Positions 20,301-30,395 of a DNA stretch of 64,000 bases are shown here, one piece after another. The stretch's first letter is position 1; the number at the start of each line of letters is the position of its first letter. The stretch covers positions 434,001 to 498,000 of the forward strand of contig JAKZHN010000007.1 in NCBI GenBank assembly GCA_037179335.1. Direction: 5' to 3'. The stretch is from Cyclaneusma minus (lineage: Eukaryota > Ascomycota > Leotiomycetes > Marthamycetales > Marthamycetaceae). The position numbers and the translations under genes were made by a program. The notes under the pieces were generated by a model, which did not search any database, was not told the origin of the DNA, and saw only the letters and a list, made by a program, of their open reading frames with translations.

Positions 20301-21177
20301 ACGCACCGCCTCCATTCCCCGCCGCTCCGTCGAAATGTCCCGCATGTCCCTCGACAGCGGCTTCATCGCCAACGACATCGACCTTTCCCCCTCCACCCTC
20401 TGGTGGACGTCTTCCCCCTGCCTCCCACCCGCTCTCGCCTCCCGCCGCGACATCCTCTACGAATCCGAAGAATCGGTTGCTACTAAGCGCGGCGGCAAGA
20501 CCGTTGTCACCAAAGACATCTACGTGCTCTTTCCCGACTATTCGCAAACCGTGATTACAGCGGCTTTCGATAAGGCTGAGCCGAGTGATTGTTCACTGAT
20601 GCAGAGACATGAGCAGCCGCCTAAGCCGCTACGTCAGGATCAACTGGAAGCTGCTTGGGAGAAATTTGGTCGTAGGATTGCGGAACAGGTGCAGGGGAAA
20701 CAAGGCGAGAGAGTCGGTGATGGAACGGCGAGCGCACTGATTAACGAGATGTTGAGTCCGTTTAAGGAAGTCTTACGGCCCGTCGGGATGAGAAGCTTTG
20801 GTGCGCTCGTGTATGCCAATTTGGCGAACGCGAGTGTGGTGATGCATGATGAGATTCGTGCTGGGGATGTGGTTACGTTTCGCAATGCCAGGTTTCAGGG
20901 GAAGCATGGGAGTTTGCACCAGAAGTACAGTGTTGATGTTGGGATGGTGACGGGTGGTAATAGCAAGGATGGAGGAAGCGGTGGTAATGGGGAAGGTCAT
21001 GTGGGCGTTGTGGCGGAGTGGGATGGCACGAAGAAGAAAGTTCGGGTTTGGGAGCAGGGGAGGGAGAAGGGGAAGGTTAAGATGGAGGGGTTTAGGCTGG
21101 ATGATTTGAGGAGTGGGGAAGTGAGGATTTGGAGGGTTATGGGGAGGGGATGGGTGGGTTGGGAGGGTGATAATTAG
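17362..21177 (+). CDS. BBC1: SH3-domain actin-patch protein Bbc1/Mti1
   Basis: Starts at ATG 17362 (MSPPPFKVKAVYDY) because the SH3 domain begins there; the frame is open 53 codons further up. Bbc1/Mti1 sits at endocytic actin patches and restrains Las17/WASP-Arp2/3 and type I myosin. The SH3 domain spans residues 5-65 (AVYDY, DADWYTGEY, GIFPRNFVE). A very long low-complexity middle follows, rich in polyproline (PPPPP tracts), Glu/Lys coiled segments and RRKS/RRSV sites. The C-terminal globular domain, typical of the family, starts near KDIYVLFPDYSQTVITAAFD. An intron at 19307-19366 is likely: GTGAGT donor, ACTGACC branch, TTCCAG acceptor, 60 nt, so it does not break the frame. Spliced length 1251 aa. 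Codon use looks ordinary. Confidence 0.85.
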   Translation: MSPPPFKVKAVYDYSSPHEEDLNFDAGQIITVTEEEDADWYTGEYQDASGAAKSGIFPRNFVEKCEPVAPPRPVRAPRPPVQQEEPTVTPAAAPPPPPEPAPVQEPELEEAAPEPEEEPEPAPEPPKPEPPKPQVQSAVKRHSIQSPAPPSPAPYKPAEPVTAPRTIPPPRDEPKQASESPAAAPKPTGNSFKDRIAAFNKSAAPPPVPFKPGGNTAASFIKKPFVAPPPSRNAYVPPPREPPPTKLYRREEDPEIAAKESENQEQAERAGLVPTESTEEDQPKPTSLKERIALLQKQQMEQAARHAEAAQKKEKPKRPPPKKRTESHEQPKPAEEGEGAELSKNDSQETISATKKSMDSTREEFTSRPVPRRKSTKGSIGSRKLPEGDGNEADMSGAGETTEEPEELSTGHNDTDEKRKSRAPPPPARAPAAPLQEPDVGEEEGAVDEEDEAEEEEEEEEDIDPEARRREEIRARMAKMSGGMGMHGMFGPPGGMPMPASVPPKKKKSSDERRPSEHVAEAASPVLRAPPVPMMALPGMSALKSPEELNSQLEPQEQDEEEPAPTSITNSAEPDEVRDMEDIKPVTSHSTHSRRSMDSQGPRRSVDSKDDLPVYFVQTDSFIGHREELGHPPPIPGGRPAPPPVPADSELPASDTCSQQTHLILTVPARPSQYETPLSPMTGEEGDESDDEVSGLTRQLTIDTPRGVPPPPPGAPAVPGRPSDMMSPMSPANKRASYLGAESSPTSPPTPGVNRRLSRGPPPIPGVAPSGQPRAPPPPPPGPGGLSRSSTVTGDVLPPPVPMSHHEEEDEEVTEYDGDYDTDIASGVPHKEALKSHHRDSSIDDDNTPSHTPAPAPRAVPPPPPSNPPRQSTDMPRAAPPPPPPAHEADYAEEDGEGYDPYRYTSPPKMPSKSAATSPSIDNEDFQFSPPTLPPAPPQERAAPPPPPHAVPPPSTHQERPMPPQVQAARAPGRASVDVQRTASIPRRSVEMSRMSLDSGFIANDIDLSPSTLWWTSSPCLPPALASRRDILYESEESVATKRGGKTVVTKDIYVLFPDYSQTVITAAFDKAEPSDCSLMQRHEQPPKPLRQDQLEAAWEKFGRRIAEQVQGKQGERVGDGTASALINEMLSPFKEVLRPVGMRSFGALVYANLANASVVMHDEIRAGDVVTFRNARFQGKHGSLHQKYSVDVGMVTGGNSKDGGSGGNGEGHVGVVAEWDGTKKKVRVWEQGREKGKVKMEGFRLDDLRSGEVRIWRVMGRGWVGWEGDN

Positions 21178-22139
21178 GTGTGCTTGCTTTCTTTTGTGAG
21201 CAAGTCGCCTGATTATTACCTCTCTACCTCCTGCTCGTGTGGTTTCTCGATCTGGCTGTTTGCAAAGCGTGGGATTCGGAGGAAGGTGGTGTTGGCATGG
21301 CAGGAGAGCATGCGTGTCTGGAGATGGGGTTCGCGAAGGTGCTCTCTCGATGGCATATGATCATGTAGCCTGCGTTCGTTTAAGGGCGGTCGTTTCTTTG
21401 CTTGTTGTTAGTTACTCTGCTTTCTGTAAATTTTCCTGAACTTAGCCCATATCTTGCATTTCCCTTGAGGCTTCCGTGAATATGTCAGGTGAAGTGTCTA
21501 CACGTGCATCGTAAGACGTGGTTCGCAGACTGTGGAATGGGTGAGTCGTGACTTGTGATGATGATGATTTGCTGGCCGTGTGACGCTTTGCTCATCACGT
21601 GACAAGCGGTCACGCACGCTATCTTAATGTCTCTTCGCAGGGTCAGATGACAGCTACTCAGAGGTATTTAAAGAGCTGTTGGATCGTAAGTTTGAGATCT
21701 CACAAACTGAAGAAATCGAATACTTGGCTGATGCATGGCGACTGAGTAGCTGGGAGTTTGTGAACCTGTGGTACTCCTAGAATGTGTGGATATTTGTGCG
21801 CCCATAGCGCTTGAAGTGTGTTTGCATGATAAAAAGTGTTGGGAATATTACCTCAATGTGTTCCATGAAATGAGAAGCGGTTGTGAGACGCTACGGTTCG
21901 GATATCTCACAACAGCAGGGTTGTTGTGCAACGGCAGGGTGGAGGAGTGACGGCAATGGTCGCTATCTGCGTAAATCGCTTGTGCAAAAAGTTGTCGAAA
22001 TATGCTATCCTTGCATGCTTCAATGTGCACTGGAAACTAGCGGCTGAATGGGCGAAGTGCTTGGGGTTGTGGAGATTTGAGATTGTGGGGAAGGTTGGTC
22101 GTTACTCGTTGCTAGAGTCAGATTAGAACGGTATTGGTA
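21178..22139. other. 3' region of Bbc1-like gene and intergenic
   Basis: No supportable gene. CACGTG occurs at 21597-21602, followed about 60 bp later by TATTTAAAG at 21665, a plus-strand arrangement that may be a diverged or inverted relative of the cassettes that start at 22.1 kb. Confidence 0.35.
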
Positions 22140-25100
22140 ACCAGTTGGTCTAGTGTTTTTGGGATTTTGAGCGCGAGGGGGTGGGCGTATTTATAGCTTT
22201 GGAGGGAGGAGGGGGTAAGTTTTGGTGGGGTGGTCACGTGGTAGCAGTGAGAGCAAAGTTCTGGTGAGCTGTGAGGAGATCTTACGACAGCAGCCATACC
22301 TGGCATCGGCCAAATAAGGTAGCGACGACAGCCTACACCACAAAGTGCCAGACAATGACCGTGTTTCTACTTGAAGGTTCCTGAACTCAGGGGTACGAGT
22401 TCGAGTTCCCAAACACTGAAAGGAAAGTTACTTGTACAATTCGGGCATGGGAAATTCGGCGGTCTGGATGTTGTGGGGCGCCACGCCTCAAGCTTGCTCT
22501 CGATAATTCCGATTCTTGGGATTCTAAGCGTGGGGGATGGGGCGTATTTTTACACCAGTGGAGAGGAGGGGGAGGGGGAGATAGGGGGATGTTGGTGGGC
22601 TGGGAAATGCGAGGATGGGGCGAGAGGAAGGTATTGGGAGCGGTGAGGGAATGGACAGGCATCGTCTACGATGAGTGGAGGTAGGAATGAGTGGCAGCAG
22701 CAGTAAGCGCCAAGTAAAAACAGCAATTCTGTTGTGAAAGTTTCTGAAGAAAATCATGGGCTATAGTTAAGTTATTAAGCGTGTAATCGGAAACTAGATG
22801 TGCAGGTCTGGTTTGGGAATTTAGCAGCGTGAATGTCGTCAGCGCTATGTATGAGGAGGGGCCGGGTTCTAGTTTTTTGAATTCTAAGGGTGGGGGATTG
22901 GGCGTATTTATAGCTGTGGGGGGAGGAGGGAGGGCTAGGGTCATGGACTGTAAACAGGGGATAGGGGGAAATTTGGTCTCGTCACATGGTTGGAATGCGA
23001 CGAATAAATGTGGCGATAATATAATTACCAAGCAATAGCAAAGCGGTGTCACGACAGCAGACATGCTCTGCCATCAGCAGAGTAGTAAAATCACGGCAGC
23101 ACCACCAAGCACCAGGAAATAATAGAATTTCTATATTGTCGAAAAGCCCTGAAATCCACGGGTAGGAGTTCTCAGTTCTCATACACAAATTCGGAAGCAG
23201 CAAGTTGTCCACATCAGAGTCTGGAAATTTCTCAAATTGGAGGGCGTGGGGCTTGCGCGCGAAGACGCGATCTGTTCGCGGTTTTTGGACAGTGTGGAGG
23301 TAGAGCGGAGAAGGAGAGCCGAGGACGGTGATCGAGACTTGACGATCTGAAGATGAAGGTGCGTCTCGAGTTGGGACAGGATTGTGGGGAAGAGGAGAGA
23401 AGAAGAGGAGAATCCGATTAGGAAGCCATGGTGAGCAAAAGTCGCCGGCCGAGGCTTGCTATGATGTCGTCGACTATTCGCAGGATGGGATGCGGGGGGT
23501 ATTTATAGCTTTGGAAGCAGGCGGGAAGGCTAGATTATGGAGTGAACTGCAGGGTCAGTCACGTGATATCGATACAGGAGAGTGGTAATGGGCCTACTAA
23601 GCGATAGCAAGGCGGTGTCACGACAAGGGCTGACTCTACCGTCAGCAAAGGGAAATAGGGACAGCACGATCTAGGAACGTTGAGAGGCAGGAGTGTTTGT
23701 ATGTGGCACAGAATAAGGATCAGATTCAGGTGTGAAAAACTTAGATGAAGGTTCGGAAGAAGCAAGTTGCTCACATTGAAGTTTGGAAACTTGTCAGATT
23801 GGACGTCTTGGAGCGCCATTTGGGTGGATCCACTCGACGTACGGTTCTTGGGATTCTAAGCGTGAGAGGACGGTCGTATTTATAGCTATGGAGGGAGGGA
23901 CAGAAGAGAAGAAGTTCATGGGCCGAGGCCAGGAGACGAACGAGATCTTGTGGTTTGTTCACGTGATGGAAATGCAAGAGAAAGGTACCAGTGTTGGTGG
24001 GTAGTGAGGGAATCTGACAGCAGCAGCCCTGTTTTACCATCAGCAGAAAAACTCGGCCGTAGCAGGCAGTATCAAACACCAAATAACGACAGCAAATTTG
24101 TTTGAAATCTTCTTAGGAATCATGGATACGAGTTCTAAACACAAGATGGGAAGCCAGTTCAAAGTTGTACACGTCAACACTTTGAGGATCAGCACATTGA
24201 ATGTTGTGGAGCACCATAGAATGCTTTCAAATCGGTGCGAATTCTTAGAATGTCAAGGGTGGAAGCCTGGACGTATTTATAGCTGTGGGGAGGGAGAGAA
24301 CGCGGTAGGGATCTGGAGTTTGCGGGAGTCTGCGGGCTGGCATGCAATTTCGGAGACAGGGCAATTTTGGTCTAATCACATAATTAAAAGCGAGAGCACA
24401 TTGCACTGGTGAGCAGTGAGGAGGTCTTTCGATAGCAGCCCTGTTCTACTGTGAGCCGAGTAGTGAAAGGTGGCAGCAAGACCAAGCAACAGCTAGCGAC
24501 ACCAATTCCAATTGAAACATCTTACACAAACATTGAACACCAAATTCTCAAGTACGAGATCGCAGACAAGTTGCTAGAAATGAGATTTTGTAAGTTCTGG
24601 AACTGAACAACGTCACATCTTGGACAGCGATATAAGATCTCCGTGGCATGTGGAATTCTTGGTATTTTAAGAGTGAGAGGACGGGCGTATTTATAGCTGT
24701 GAAAAAAGGCAGCGTGGCTTGGGGGACGGGCTGATTTTAGGAGACAGGGGGAAGTCAAACGAGTCACGTGCATGAAATGCGCGAGCGAAGTACCAGTCTA
24801 TAGCGAGAGTGAGGGGATCTTATAACAGCAGCACCTTGCGACAGCGAGAGCATTGGAATTGGTTTGCATAAGGTATCCAAAGGTTGTGCCTCGGAATTTC
24901 GCATAAACACTAACGGGAGACAAGTGCTTACTCAGGTCCGGCTTTGGGGACTCATCCACTCGGGGGCCACTGCGAATGGCATCCCAATATGAGGATTCGA
25001 CTCTTGAAGTTCTATGAGTGGACTACTGGGAGTATTTATACGCCTAGAAACAGGAGAGAGAAGTTGTGGGCTGGCGAGAATGCTACAAGTATTCTGCGGC

Positions 25101-26800
25101 ACCAAACACTCGATCAGAGAATCTCACGAGGCGTGATGCAGTTCCACGACAGCACTCTGCTTTCGCAACAGTACTTCCGAGCGGTAGTGACAAGTGATGT
25201 TTCTGACCTGCGAGAATAGGGGATTTGGATTCTGTTCATGAGTTCCAGAACTGTGACTGGGAAACGGTTGAACACGACATGGACCCTGGATTATTGGAAC
25301 TCAATACTGGATGGGGGTCTCGTGCTTGCTTGGGACATTTTTGGGATTTAAGGAGTGAGGGAATTGGGATAGGTATACTCCAGGGGTATATGGGGAGAGT
25401 CAGGGGTCGGGTCACGTGACAGCGGCTGCGTTCTAATGGTAGCAAAAGTGGGCGGCAACAGCAACACATAACAGCGGTGGCGATAATATCGAGCGACAGT
25501 TGGCACAGCAGTAATGTCGCTCGGAAATGGAGTACCGGCGATGTGTGGACATGAGATGTGAGGCTCGACGTCGTAGACATTGGGCAGTAATCGATTATAG
25601 GCATTGGCTACATTGAGGACTGTGATTTCCTCCGCATTATCTGCGGTTCTAGGAGTGGGATTGTGAGGGTGTTTATAGTTGTGGGAGCAGGAGGGCGAAC
25701 CTATGTGGTGAGATTGAGTACATGATGGGCAAGGTCAAGGGGCGGAACACGTGACAGCGGCTGGTGGCATATCGGCAGCAGAAGTCAGTATCGGCAACCG
25801 CAAAAAGCAGCGGCAGTGATAACTTCGAGCAACTGTGGAAAATGCACCCATTCTAATTCCTACCTATGATTCGATCCGTTAGGGAGTGCGCACATGAATT
25901 CCTGACCCTATGGCCTGGAGCCGTCGAAGCAGCACTCAGATTCTCGAGAGTCTCCCCACCGGAGATCGCAGGTCGAAATTTCTCCGGCCGTGTGTCAAGC
26001 TTGGTCTTCCAAGAGTTAGGTATTGGAGATGTTTATAACTGGTCGAAGTTGGGTTCAGGAATAGGTACGAAAGACACTCCCTCGCCAAGCATCTCGTGGT
26101 TTCTGCACGTGGCAGCAGCTTCACCACAATCATACAGCATTCAAGTGACGACGGCTGCAAGTGGTGGTGAGAAGAGCAGACGGCAATTGTGTTTCAAGTC
26201 CTAGAAGCTGCGCACACTTCCTAGTGTTCGAATACGGCGTCGAAAGCAGCGGAGAAGGCTAAGCTCAGGCTCTGATGCTTTCGAGATTCAACGGGCACAC
26301 AACTGTCGTCAACCTGGCCGACGATTCATTCGGTCCTTGGGGCTCTAGAAGTGAAGCGCAAGGGGTATTTATACTTAGAGAAGGACAAAGTGGCCTGTGG
26401 ATTCAGATTTCTGCGCATGGGTTGGCACGCCTGTTGCTCGCTTCCGCGACAGGAAACTCGCTGGAGGGGTGCTAGGTACCGTAGGCGGCAGTAGGTAGCA
26501 GCCACAGAGGGCGATACAGCTCGATTTGCCTGAAGCAGTAGGAGACATCATAGACGTGGGTTCCTACTCCCAAAGTCGAAATGATTTGGGTTTTAATGAG
26601 ATCCGTGAAGTTGGCACGACCGCTTCCATCGGCAAATGTTCAGTTGATGAAACATTGGAGTCTCTGGATTCCAGGGATAGGATGCAGGGGGTATTTACAG
26701 CCGACGAGGGAGATTAAGATGAGTCTTAGGCTGAATTTGAAGATGTCGTTGGGGGAGTTGATCATTAGCTGGATTTTCGATCACACGACAGCATATTTTG
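22140..26800 (-). repeat. Tandem array of ~13 degenerate ~350-bp cassettes with minus-strand TATA boxes
   Basis: The plus-strand core TTCTTGGGATTCTAAG, then GTGNGGGNNNGGGCG, TATTTATAGC and TGTGGNGGGAGG recurs. TATA-core positions: 22188, 22545, 22905, 23500, 23877, 24274, 24688, 25033, ~25373 (degenerate), 25671, 26031, 26366, 26692. Spacing is about 295-415 bp, with one gap of 595. On the minus strand the core reads CTATAAATA, and CACGTG lies 35-75 bp upstream of it at 22235, 23560, 23960, 24765, 25413, 25748 and 26106 (a CACATG variant at 22983). ACAGCAGC and GACAGCGGC motifs recur beyond the CACGTG. No conserved protein is encoded. Units decay toward the right end. Confidence 0.65.
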
Positions 26801-27154
26801 TCGAGCGTCACTGACTGGCAGGAGAAAAAACAGCAAGAGTAGCGGGTAGGGCAGACTCTTCACTAAAGCTTGGCGAGAGAGAGCGTGGAGTTGAGTTCTC
26901 GATTTCAACGGTGGAAAGGGTTGGGTCATTCTGAAGCACGTGAAGTGTCCTAGTGCCCCATGCGCACGCAACAAACAACACTCAATTCTTGATCCAAGAG
27001 GACAAAACATCGCTCCCGTCGGTCAGCAGACACTTCTCCCTTACCTGCCTCACTCTGTACTCCAGGGGCAAACTAGAAACACAATCTGCAGATTATAAGT
27101 ATGTAACAGATATTGGGATAAGAATACAATCTCTTGAAAGGCAAATGTGAACTG

Positions 27155-27690
27155 GGGACGAGAACATCACATCTAGAAGAGAACGCGATATCAGGACGAG
27201 GACGTAATTTGTGGACGAGAATACGATAATCGGACGAGAACGCGGTGGTCGGACAAGAACGTATGCTTCACCTATAGCCAGCTACAGATTCGTGTTCTGC
27301 GAGTACGCGATGATCGGACGAGGACACAAGCTTCATGTATAGCCAGCTACAGATTCGTATTTTGACATCTCGCCATGATTGGGCTAGAATGCAAGCTTCA
27401 CATATAGCCAGTTACAATTTCATATTCGGCAAGCACGCGATGATCGGGCGATGATCGGACAAAAACGCAAAGCTTTATATATGGGCAGCTACAGATTTGC
27501 ATTTCGCGAGCACGTGATAATCGGACGAGAATGTAACCTTCACCTATAGCCAGATATAGATTCGTCTTTTAAGATCTAGCAAGGATCGCACGAAAGAGGA
27601 AGCTTCATCTATGGCCAGCTACAGATTCGTATTTTGCGATTCCGCGATGATCGGACGAAAGATTAAGCTTTGCTATAGCTAGCGGTCGAT
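27155..27690 (+). repeat. 65-75 bp minisatellite, six to seven units
   Basis: The unit reads roughly CGGACGAGAACGCAAGCTTC, then AYCTATAGCCAGCTACAGAT, then TCGTATTTTGCGAGCACGCG and ATGAT. Copies begin near 27240, 27315, 27380, 27456, 27521, 27586 and 27651. The first 90 bp hold a shorter run of GGACGAGAAYRCGATAAT elements. It separates the cassette array from the first 2EXR gene. A (CT)n tract follows at about 27738-27757. Confidence 0.7.
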
Positions 27691-27952
27691 TTAGCGGAGT
27701 ATCCAAAGGCTTAAGAAAGAATACATCGCCCGGCAACTTCCTCTCTCTCTCTCTCTGATCTCACCAAGCGACTCGACTCGCAAGCCCACCCCGGCGTCCA
27801 CCCGGCCAAGCCTACTCGAGTAGCCAACACAAAGTTCAACCCCAAGTTTCCGTGCGTCATCCACCACACACAAAGCAAGGTTTGTTTACAGATGAGCGCC
27901 CCAAGTTTTATCAACAAACACCTAACCTGAAAACAGCTCTTCCCAGCTCTCG

Positions 27953-29314
27953 ATGCGTCAATCCGACCTGCGCCGCCACCCTGCCCCCAGCATGTCCGAA
28001 GCACAACCTCAAGAAGGCCAAGGAGGAACCAGCGCTACTCCGCCTCAAAATGGTACGAGAGTGGGGCAACGTCCTTCTCAGTCTTCCAGCAACACTCTAC
28101 AACAGTCTCCCCCGTTTCCTCTGCAACATCAACTACGCGCAGCACAGCATTCTGAAGACCAACCTCAGACCTGTGGAGGCAAGGTCTCAAAAGAAGATAG
28201 TGGTCTGGTCTCCGATCCAATGGAGAAAGACGCCGCAGTCGTCCAAATCATGATCTCCCGCGATCGCCCCGACGCGCATGAAGCAGAGTTTCGGAACTTC
28301 AGAAAGCTGGCACCGGAGCTTCAGGACATGATTTGGGAATTTGCTATTGCAGATCTGCCTACGCGCACGGTACATCTCTCCTCGCGCTTCTCCGCAGAGA
28401 CCTTCAGCTACGACAATCATGCCTGGACACCGTCTTTGACCACGTCAATCACCTCTCCTACGGCATACAAACAGAAAGCTTTGGCGCACATCAAGAATTT
28501 CGCACGTCCACCCAGTATCGTCTGGGCTTGCAGGAGAGCTAGAGACACCATGTATCGCAAGCATACTCAGGATCTCGGCTTCGACAGGGTGGTCCCAGGC
28601 AACTTTGACAACAGAGCTCTGATTGACGCCATCCGCGACCTTCAAATCCTTGTCAGAGACCCTTGGAAACCGCATTTCCCAACCACGAAGCTCTCCGAGG
28701 GAGATGCTACGAGACGCATTTTGACCGACTTATCCAAAGACGTAATCTTCTTGGATTTTACCAACGAATTCCCCAACGTCATGACCTTCATGGGCTTCTC
28801 TCAACAATTCCTCGCCTCGCCAGCCTTTTTATACATCACCAACTTGCAATTACACTGGGAAGATTTCTACGAAATCGAAGCGACCTCAGTGATCCATCGC
28901 TTGGAGCACAGGACAAGGGGCAAAGTAATCGTGCCCAAGCCGCGTCAAGCCAATACCATAGCAGCTGCCGTCAGCGCTAATGGTAGAGAGCAATTTCCTC
29001 TCACCAAGAGTATATTGTCGATGCCTAGCTTGAAGCGACTAGTATCCTCGAACAGGTATCCGCAATCTCGTCATATGCGTGTGAGTATGGCCAGTTACAA
29101 CAGACGGGATCTAGGCCGGCTCAAGGATGCGGTGGTGAAAATATGGGAGGCTGAGCGGAGAAACGAGGCACTTGTCTTCGACGAAACGATGCTGAAAAAT
29201 CGCTGCTCCATTGGATTGAGACGCGATGCCGACCATTTAGAATTTTTGAATAAGAAGGGGATTCAGCGTCGCATTGAGTTGGGTTGGGTGTATGACGCGT
29301 CTCGAGGACATTGA
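27953..29314 (+). CDS. 2EXR-domain protein 1
   Basis: 453 aa from ATG 27953; an in-frame ATG at 27992 (MSEAQPQ) is an alternative start. A leader intron is likely at 27880-27936 (57 nt, branch CCTAACC). The 2EXR module (a fungal family expanded in many ascomycetes, biochemical role unknown) is at residues 113-145: FRNFRKLAPELQDMIWEFA then LPTRTVHL. Other shared blocks are CRRARDTMYRKHTQDLGF (193-210) and DVIFLDFTNEFPNVMTFMGF (263-282). The first 100 residues are disordered and Gln/Ser/Pro-rich. No signal peptide, membrane segment or catalytic motif is seen. It is the first of four such genes within 8 kb. Confidence 0.8.
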   Translation: MRQSDLRRHPAPSMSEAQPQEGQGGTSATPPQNGTRVGQRPSQSSSNTLQQSPPFPLQHQLRAAQHSEDQPQTCGGKVSKEDSGLVSDPMEKDAAVVQIMISRDRPDAHEAEFRNFRKLAPELQDMIWEFAIADLPTRTVHLSSRFSAETFSYDNHAWTPSLTTSITSPTAYKQKALAHIKNFARPPSIVWACRRARDTMYRKHTQDLGFDRVVPGNFDNRALIDAIRDLQILVRDPWKPHFPTTKLSEGDATRRILTDLSKDVIFLDFTNEFPNVMTFMGFSQQFLASPAFLYITNLQLHWEDFYEIEATSVIHRLEHRTRGKVIVPKPRQANTIAAAVSANGREQFPLTKSILSMPSLKRLVSSNRYPQSRHMRVSMASYNRRDLGRLKDAVVKIWEAERRNEALVFDETMLKNRCSIGLRRDADHLEFLNKKGIQRRIELGWVYDASRGH

Positions 29315-29613
29315 GGGACAGGTCAGAGAAACCATCTTCACGCAAGTCACGGGAAGATGTGTTCGAAATTGGCGAGAGAGAGAGGCGGTGACTCCAGCGT
29401 TGGGATTCGAAGATGGTGGCTCGGGATTTCGAGGGATGGACTAGGTACCTTGACAATGCCATTAAGATCAAGTTCCCTCAGTTTGGTGAACGCGAGAGCA
29501 TATGACCTGAAAGCATTCCAGGTGAAATCGGACCAATAGATCATCGTGTTGAAATAATTGCTCGTGATCGACTCAGCGTCCAGTCTAGAAGGTGCAAGAG
29601 TGTGATTGAATCA

Positions 29614-29973
29614 TCATATGTCTTCGTCGTCCTTTTTTGCTATAAGGACCAGGGAAGAGACGGCAGGGAGACTGACAAACCACAGGCAAGGCTGGAATAG
29701 CCAAGAGCGGAAGAAGGGAAGTCGGAGAAACACCTCGAACAAGTAAGAACACACGAAAAGCACTAGTGCTAGAATGGAGACCAACAAGACTCTAAGCTTC
29801 AAGGCAGCCATAGGCGCACCAGGCTCTACCATCATAAGACAAAGTGCGCCCAGCAGATTGCATATATCTCCTCGATTTATGTTAACCTGCTCGTCACGTG
29901 CGAAGGGGAAATGGAACAAGCAACGTTTGGCGGGAGCAGCCTTGAATTTGAAGCCTTGGGAGCTCTTTCTCAT
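29614..29973 (-). CDS. Hypothetical small membrane protein
   Basis: 119-residue frame with two hydrophobic stretches (LRVLLVSILALVLFVCSYLF and LWFVSLPAVSSLVLIA) around a short loop, ending KKDDEDI. The N-terminus is basic. No family recognised and the opposite strand is also partly open, so this may not be a gene. It lies in the 1.1-kb gap between two 2EXR genes. Confidence 0.25.
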   Translation of the reverse strand: MRKSSQGFKFKAAPAKRCLFHFPFARDEQVNINRGDICNLLGALCLMMVEPGAPMAALKLRVLLVSILALVLFVCSYLFEVFLRLPFFRSWLFQPCLWFVSLPAVSSLVLIAKKDDEDI

Positions 29974-30395
29974 GCCAGGATCCTCCTATTTCCTTCTCTG
30001 ATAGTAAAAAGAGTGAGAAGAGCTCCCAAAGCTTGAATCGGCCGCTAGCTACGTAAGGAGCTGGATAACTATGTACAAAGGGAGGCGGGTGGGTGAAAAT
30101 CGAGATACCTGACAGCTCTGAATCGATATAGATAAAGAGAAAAGGGAAGGAGAAAAAGCTGGAGCTCCTGAAGGGAGCTCAATTTCCTCGTTTGCCCTCC
30201 TGCAAGCTCCCTTGCGTCGGGCCGATACCCTCCGGGCCACCCACGCTGTCAGGTGACTCGTCCCACATAAAACCACTACATATATCTGACGTGGACTTGT
30301 TCTTCCTCCTCCGATAAACGGGTTATCTGCTCCCATCAGCATTTCATCTCAAAGTTCAGCCAACCTCGCGCAACTCCGACGAATTTGCGGTCGAT

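Noticed and set aside
17500..20560. Long open frames opposite to, and in other frames of, the Bbc1-like gene
   Set aside because: They mirror its proline-rich GC-rich composition; none has a domain.
22140..24800. Repeated peptide SYKYARPLTLKIPR on the minus strand of the cassette array
   Set aside because: It is the translation of the TATA-box core and flanks. Similarity does not extend beyond the conserved DNA, and frames end at different places.
27155..27690. CRISPR-like array
   Set aside because: Eukaryotic context, diverged 65-75 bp tandem units without unique spacers.
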